Part shown: positions 60,727 through 64,000 of the stretch, piece by piece
Position numbering within the stretch: the stretch's first letter is position 1
How the letters are laid out: every line of letters begins with the position of its first letter
From: JAFAFN01 sp963707555
Lineage (GTDB): Bacteria > Actinomycetota > Acidimicrobiia > Acidimicrobiales > Microtrichaceae
Direction: 5' to 3'
Length of the DNA stretch: 64,000 nt
Assembly (NCBI GenBank): GCA_963707555.1
Contig: CAVPQM010000024.1
Location: 372,001 to 436,000, forward strand
Notes under the pieces: generated by a model
Seen by the model: the letters and a program-made list of their open reading frames with translations, nothing else
The model's database searches: none
What the model was told of the DNA's origin: nothing
Made by a program: the position numbers and the translations under genes

Positions 60727-62111
60727 CCGAAGGAACCATCCCGAGCTCGATCCCGAAGGTCTCCGGCGACGACGGCGACACCGGCCACCTCGAGGAGCTG
60801 CGCGTCGATCCGATCGGCCTGATGCAGCGGGTGCGCGACGAGTGCGGCGACGTCGGCGAGTTCCGCCTCGCCGACAAGGACGTCGTGCTGCTGACCGGCG
60901 CCGACGCGAACGAGGTCTTCTTCCGGGCCTCCGACGAGGAGCTCGACCAGGCGGCGGCCTACCCGTTCATGACGCCGGTGTTCGGCGAGGGTGTCGTGTT
61001 CGACGCGAGCCCCGAGGACCGTCGCCGTGCGCTGCACAACCAGTCGCTGCGCGACAAGTTCATGCGCGGCCACGCCGAGACGATCCAGCGCGAGGTCGAC
61101 CGCATGGTCGCCGGGCTCGACGACTCCGGTGAGATCGACCTGCTCGACTTCTTCGCCGAGCTGACGATCTACACGTCGTCGTCGTGCCTGATCGGCCCGA
61201 AGTTCCGTGAGGAGCTCGACGTGCGCTACTCGCAGGTCTTCCACGGACTCGAGCAGGGCACCGACGCGCTGGCCTTCGTCGACCCGTACCTCGACATCGA
61301 GAGCTTCCGGGTGCGCGACGAGTCACGCAAGGAGCTCGTCGCCATGATCGACGGCATCCTCGACAAGCGTCGTGCCGCACCGACACCCGACAAGGACGAC
61401 ATGGACCTGGTCGACGTGCTGCTGTCGATCAAGGACCCCGACGGCACCCCGCAGTTCGACGCCGAGATCATCACCGGCATGTTCATCTCGATGATGTTCG
61501 CCGGGCACCACACGACGTCGGGCACCGCGGCCTGGACGCTCATCGAGCTGCTGCGCAACGCCGAGCACCTGGACGCCGTGACGTCCGAGCTCGACGAGCT
61601 CTACGCCGACGGATCCGACGTCAGCTACCAGGCGCTGCGTGAGATCCCGTACCTGGAGTCGTCGATCAAGGAGGCGCTGCGGCTGCACCCGCCGCTGATC
61701 CTGCTGCTCCGCCTGGCGGCGGTCCCCTTCGAGGTCGGGGGCTTCACCGTCGAGGCCGGCAAGCTCGTCGGCGCGTCCCTGACGGTGTCGAACCGGCTGC
61801 CGGAGGCCTTCCCGGACCACGACCGCTACGACCCGACGCGCTACCTCGACCCGCGCAACGAGGACACCGAGAACCCGTGGAACTGGATCCCGTTCGGCGC
61901 CGGTCGTCACCGCTGCGTGGGCGCGAACTTCGCGATGATGCAGCTCAAGGCGATCTTCTCGGTGCTGCTCCAGGACTGGACCTTCGAGCTCGCCCAGCCG
62001 GCCGAGAGCTACCAGAACGACCACTCGAAGATGGTCGTGCAGCTGCAGCAGCCCTGCGTGGTGCGCTACCGCCGACGCGAACGCCCCGCACCTGCCGCCG
62101 AGGTGGCGTGA
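60723..62111 (+). CDS. cyp51: CYP51-type P450 (sterol 14-alpha-demethylase family)
   Basis: The 462-residue protein follows mycobacterial CYP51 closely throughout: HLEELRVDPIGLMQRVRDEC, YPFMTPVFGEGVVFDASPE, LIYTSS-like LTIYTSSSCLIG, I-helix MMFAGHHTTSGTAAW, EALRLHPPLI and heme loop FGAGRHRCVGANFAMMQLKA, ending SYQNDHSKMVVQLQQPCVVRYRRR. The YPFMTP and AGHHTTS motifs are CYP51 hallmarks. The enzyme removes the 14-alpha-methyl of lanosterol-type sterols; the physiological substrate in bacteria with no evident sterol synthesis is unresolved. It precedes its ferredoxin by a TGATG overlap. Confidence 0.95.
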   Translation: MTEGTIPSSIPKVSGDDGDTGHLEELRVDPIGLMQRVRDECGDVGEFRLADKDVVLLTGADANEVFFRASDEELDQAAAYPFMTPVFGEGVVFDASPEDRRRALHNQSLRDKFMRGHAETIQREVDRMVAGLDDSGEIDLLDFFAELTIYTSSSCLIGPKFREELDVRYSQVFHGLEQGTDALAFVDPYLDIESFRVRDESRKELVAMIDGILDKRRAAPTPDKDDMDLVDVLLSIKDPDGTPQFDAEIITGMFISMMFAGHHTTSGTAAWTLIELLRNAEHLDAVTSELDELYADGSDVSYQALREIPYLESSIKEALRLHPPLILLLRLAAVPFEVGGFTVEAGKLVGASLTVSNRLPEAFPDHDRYDPTRYLDPRNEDTENPWNWIPFGAGRHRCVGANFAMMQLKAIFSVLLQDWTFELAQPAESYQNDHSKMVVQLQQPCVVRYRRRERPAPAAEVA

Positions 62112-62311
62112 TGGGACTGCGCATCGTCGTCGACCAGGACCTGTGCCAGGGCCACGGCGTCTGCGAGTCCGAGGCACCGGAGCTGTTCGAGGTGGACCGC
62201 GACCGCAAGGTCGCCGTGCTCGACGAGCACCCGGGCGACGACCAGCGGAAGTCGCTGGAGCTGGCGGTCAAGTACTGCCCCACCCACGCCTTGTCGATCG
62301 TCGAGGACTGA
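62111..62311 (+). CDS. Small [3Fe-4S]-type ferredoxin, electron donor to the P450s
   Basis: The 66-residue ferredoxin has cluster ligands DLCQGHGVCESE and KYCPTHAL. The second ligand position of CxxCxxC is His (CxxHxxC), the pattern of the mycobacterial ferredoxin Rv0763c that donates electrons to CYP51. Two remaining Cys and the CP motif suit a [3Fe-4S] cluster. The start overlaps the CYP51 stop, so it is co-translated with it. Confidence 0.94.
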   Translation: MGLRIVVDQDLCQGHGVCESEAPELFEVDRDRKVAVLDEHPGDDQRKSLELAVKYCPTHALSIVED

Positions 62312-62384
62312 TCGGGCCGTCCGTCGACCGCACCGATCGCCTCACCCGACCAATCGAACCGAACACCACATCAGGGGGAACCAC

Positions 62385-62939
62385 ATGACTGCCTACCCAC
62401 GCGCCGAGCTCGAAGAGATGGTGCAGCGCTGGCTGCAGGCCAACCGCGACTGCGAAGCGATCGGCGACTGGAAGCCGCTCGCCGAGATGTACACCGAGGA
62501 CGCGACCTACGGCTGGAACTACGGCACGCACACCGACTTCATGGCCGTCGGACGCGACGAGATCCGTGAGCTCGCACTCGGCGCCGAGATGGGTGGCCTG
62601 GACGGCTGGGAGTACCCCTACGAGGAGATCCTGATCGACGACCAGCAGGGCTTCGTCGTCGGGTTCTGGCGTCAGGTCGCCGACGCGAAGCGCGACGACG
62701 GCACGCCCTACGAGGTCAACGGCATCGGCGGCAGCTGGTTCCGCTACGGCGGTGACTTCCAGTGGTCGTGGCAGCGGGACTGGTTCGACTTCGGCAACGC
62801 TGCGTCGGTCTTCCTCGAGATGATGACCGCCGGGGTGCTCTCCGACGGCATGACCGAACGCATGAACCGCTCGATGCGCGGCCCGCTGCCCGGCTACTAC
62901 CCGGCGGGCACCTCGCCGGTGAAGATCTGGGACCGGTGA
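62385..62939 (+). CDS. NTF2-like / SnoaL-type protein of the cyp51 operon
   Basis: The 184-residue protein has an NTF2-like fold: VQRWLQANRDCEAIGDWKPLAEMYTEDATYGWNYG, then a DQQGFVVGFWRQVA strand and a GIGGSWFRYGGDFQWSWQRDWFDF core. It corresponds in position to Rv0760c of mycobacteria, a steroid-binding NTF2-type protein, though it is longer. It may bind or isomerise the operon's polycyclic substrate. The ATG follows CAGGGGGAACCAC. Its stop overlaps the next ATG. Confidence 0.82.
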   Translation: MTAYPRAELEEMVQRWLQANRDCEAIGDWKPLAEMYTEDATYGWNYGTHTDFMAVGRDEIRELALGAEMGGLDGWEYPYEEILIDDQQGFVVGFWRQVADAKRDDGTPYEVNGIGGSWFRYGGDFQWSWQRDWFDFGNAASVFLEMMTAGVLSDGMTERMNRSMRGPLPGYYPAGTSPVKIWDR

Positions 62940-64000
62940 TGGCCGACATCTCGATCCGACACGCTGCCGGGCGTGGACCGGTTGCTGATCGACGGCGAGC
63001 TGGTCGCCGCGAGCGACGGCGGCACCTTCGAGACGCTGAACCCGGCGACCGAAGAGGTGCTCGGCGTCGCCGCGGACGGCACCGCCGCCGACATGGACGC
63101 TGCGATCGGCGCCGCCCGCGCGGCGTTCGACGAGGGCAGCTGGGCGAACGACCGCGCGTTCCGTGCGTCGTGCCTGCGCCAGCTGCGAGACGCTCTGCAG
63201 GCGCAGGGCGAGAGCTTGCGTGCGCTGACGACGGCCGAGGTCGGCGCGCCGGGGTTCCTGACCTCGGGCGCGCAGTTCGACACACCCGTCGAGGACCTCG
63301 GCTACTACGCGGACCTCGCCGAGCACTACGAGGGGTGGAGCGTCGACCTGGGCGAGGCGTCGCCGGTCGGGATGAAGAGCCAGCGCTACGTGCTGCGTGA
63401 GCCGGCCGGGGTCGTCGGGGCGATCACCCCGTGGAACTTCCCGCACCAGATCAACTTCGCCAAGATCGGCCCCGCGCTCGCGGCGGGCTGCACGGTCGTG
63501 CTCAAGCCGGCACCCGACACGCCGTGGTGTGCGGCCGCGGTCGCCCAGATCGCCGCGGAGCAGACCGACATCCCGGCGGGCGTGCTGAACGTGGTGAACT
63601 CCTCGGACCACGGGGTGGGCGCGCAGCTCACCGCGGATCCCCGCATCGATCTCATCTCGTTCACCGGGTCGACCACCACGGGTCGCGCGATCATGCGCAA
63701 CGCCGCGGACAACCTGACCAAGGTGTTCCTCGAGCTGGGCGGCAAGTCGGCGTTCATCGTGCTCGACGACGCGGACGTCGCGTCGGCTGCCGGCATGGCG
63801 GCGTTCACCGTCAGCACGCACGCCGGGCAGGGCTGCGCGATCACCACTCGCCTGCTCGTTCCCCGTTCGATGCACGACGAGGTGGTCGAGGCGGCGGCGG
63901 CGACGATGGCGGCGCTCGCCGCAGCAGATCCGAGCCAGCCCGGGACGATCTGCGGCCCGGTGATCTCGGCTCGTCAGCGCGAGCGCATCGAGGGCTATCT
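62939..64000 (+). CDS. Aldehyde dehydrogenase (AldA-like), 3' truncated by window edge, one frame change near the start
   Basis: The main frame from GTG 62973 is open to the window end: LLIDGELVAASDGGTFETLN, GVVGAITPWNFPHQINFAKI, FTGSTTTGRAIM, FLELGGKSAFIVLDDAD (general-base Glu) and HAGQGCAITTRLL with the catalytic Cys. It is very close in pattern to mycobacterial AldA (Rv0768), which neighbours cyp51 there too. An ATG at 62939 overlaps the previous stop but is one base out of frame with the enzyme; either GTG 62973 is the real start or one extra base lies at about 62968. It would oxidise an aldehyde to an acid with NAD. Confidence 0.92.

Noticed and set aside
4392..62980. Programmed +1 frameshifting as a genome-wide mechanism
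   Set aside because: The junctions share no slip sequence, and several genes need multiple shifts. Sequence error is simpler.
1..64000. Mobile elements, prophage or CRISPR
   Set aside because: No transposase, integrase, phage structural gene, terminal inverted repeats or regularly spaced repeat array was seen.

Overview
The window is about 70% GC and looks chromosomal. It has dense genes on both strands, many GTG starts, lipoproteins with Thr-rich linkers, ECF sigma/anti-sigma pairs, F420-type oxidoreductases, CrgA and an Rpf-like muralytic protein. This points to Actinomycetota. The Thr-rich C-terminal tails on envelope proteins and the mix of mycobacterium-like blocks suggest class Acidimicrobiia, but that is inference; no rRNA or other decisive marker is present. 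I see no phage, IS element or CRISPR array.

Layout. 1-5 kb: the 3' part of a flotillin gene, an SRPBCC/thioredoxin-fold fusion, a SEC-C methionine aminopeptidase, a catalytically degenerate beta-lactamase-like protein and an SGNH lipoprotein. 5-9 kb: a divergent P450/TetR pair around a perfect palindrome, then a divergent iron-siderophore pair (binding lipoprotein and siderophore-interacting reductase). 9-20 kb: mixed accessory genes, including type II lumazine synthase, an NHL-type lipoprotein, a deleted Cys/Met PLP enzyme, an FMN reductase, an M23 lipoprotein, a second degenerate beta-lactamase-like lipoprotein and an ECF sigma/anti-sigma pair, ending at tRNA-Arg(ACG) and an Rpf-like protein. 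20-29 kb: DedA, a membrane diguanylate cyclase divergent from a LuxR-type regulator, a second sigma/anti-sigma pair, a secreted crystallin-like protein followed by a GNAT-carrier-protein fusion, and a GT-C-like membrane protein. 29.5-41 kb: tRNA-Leu(CAG), then the conserved growth and division cluster fhaA-fhaB-pstP-rodA-pbpA-pknB, two further PASTA membrane proteins, trpG and crgA. 41-57 kb: thiolase and acyl-CoA ligase around a palindrome, an unknown helical lipoprotein, DUF983/LtrA membrane genes, a DEAD-box helicase, a MarR-MFS fusion with an ABC exporter, a kinase-like APH protein with an LLM oxidoreductase, and an intradiol dioxygenase lipoprotein. 57.9-64 kb: a TetR-led operon, P450-SDR-CYP51-ferredoxin-NTF2-aldehyde dehydrogenase, matching the mycobacterial cyp51 neighbourhood.

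An important caveat: at least fifteen genes, including housekeeping ones (fhaA, pstP, pknB, the DEAD-box helicase, the aldehyde dehydrogenase), are complete in homology terms but change reading frame once or several times, mostly by one extra base. Unpolished indels are the simplest explanation. I give such loci one span and state where the frame changes. A few loci (the Cys/Met PLP enzyme, the 16-bp duplication in the APH-like gene) carry larger changes that could be real.

How the genes work together. The 29.5-41 kb block is a peptidoglycan-sensing circuit: PASTA kinase, PP2C phosphatase, FHA readers, SEDS polymerase, class B PBP and CrgA. The two extra PASTA proteins enlarge its extracellular arm. 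The 57.9-64 kb block is an oxidative operon with its own ferredoxin, expected to act on a sterol or other polycyclic lipid. The 7-9 kb pair imports and reduces ferric siderophores. The thiolase/ligase pair fits fatty-acid activation and cleavage.
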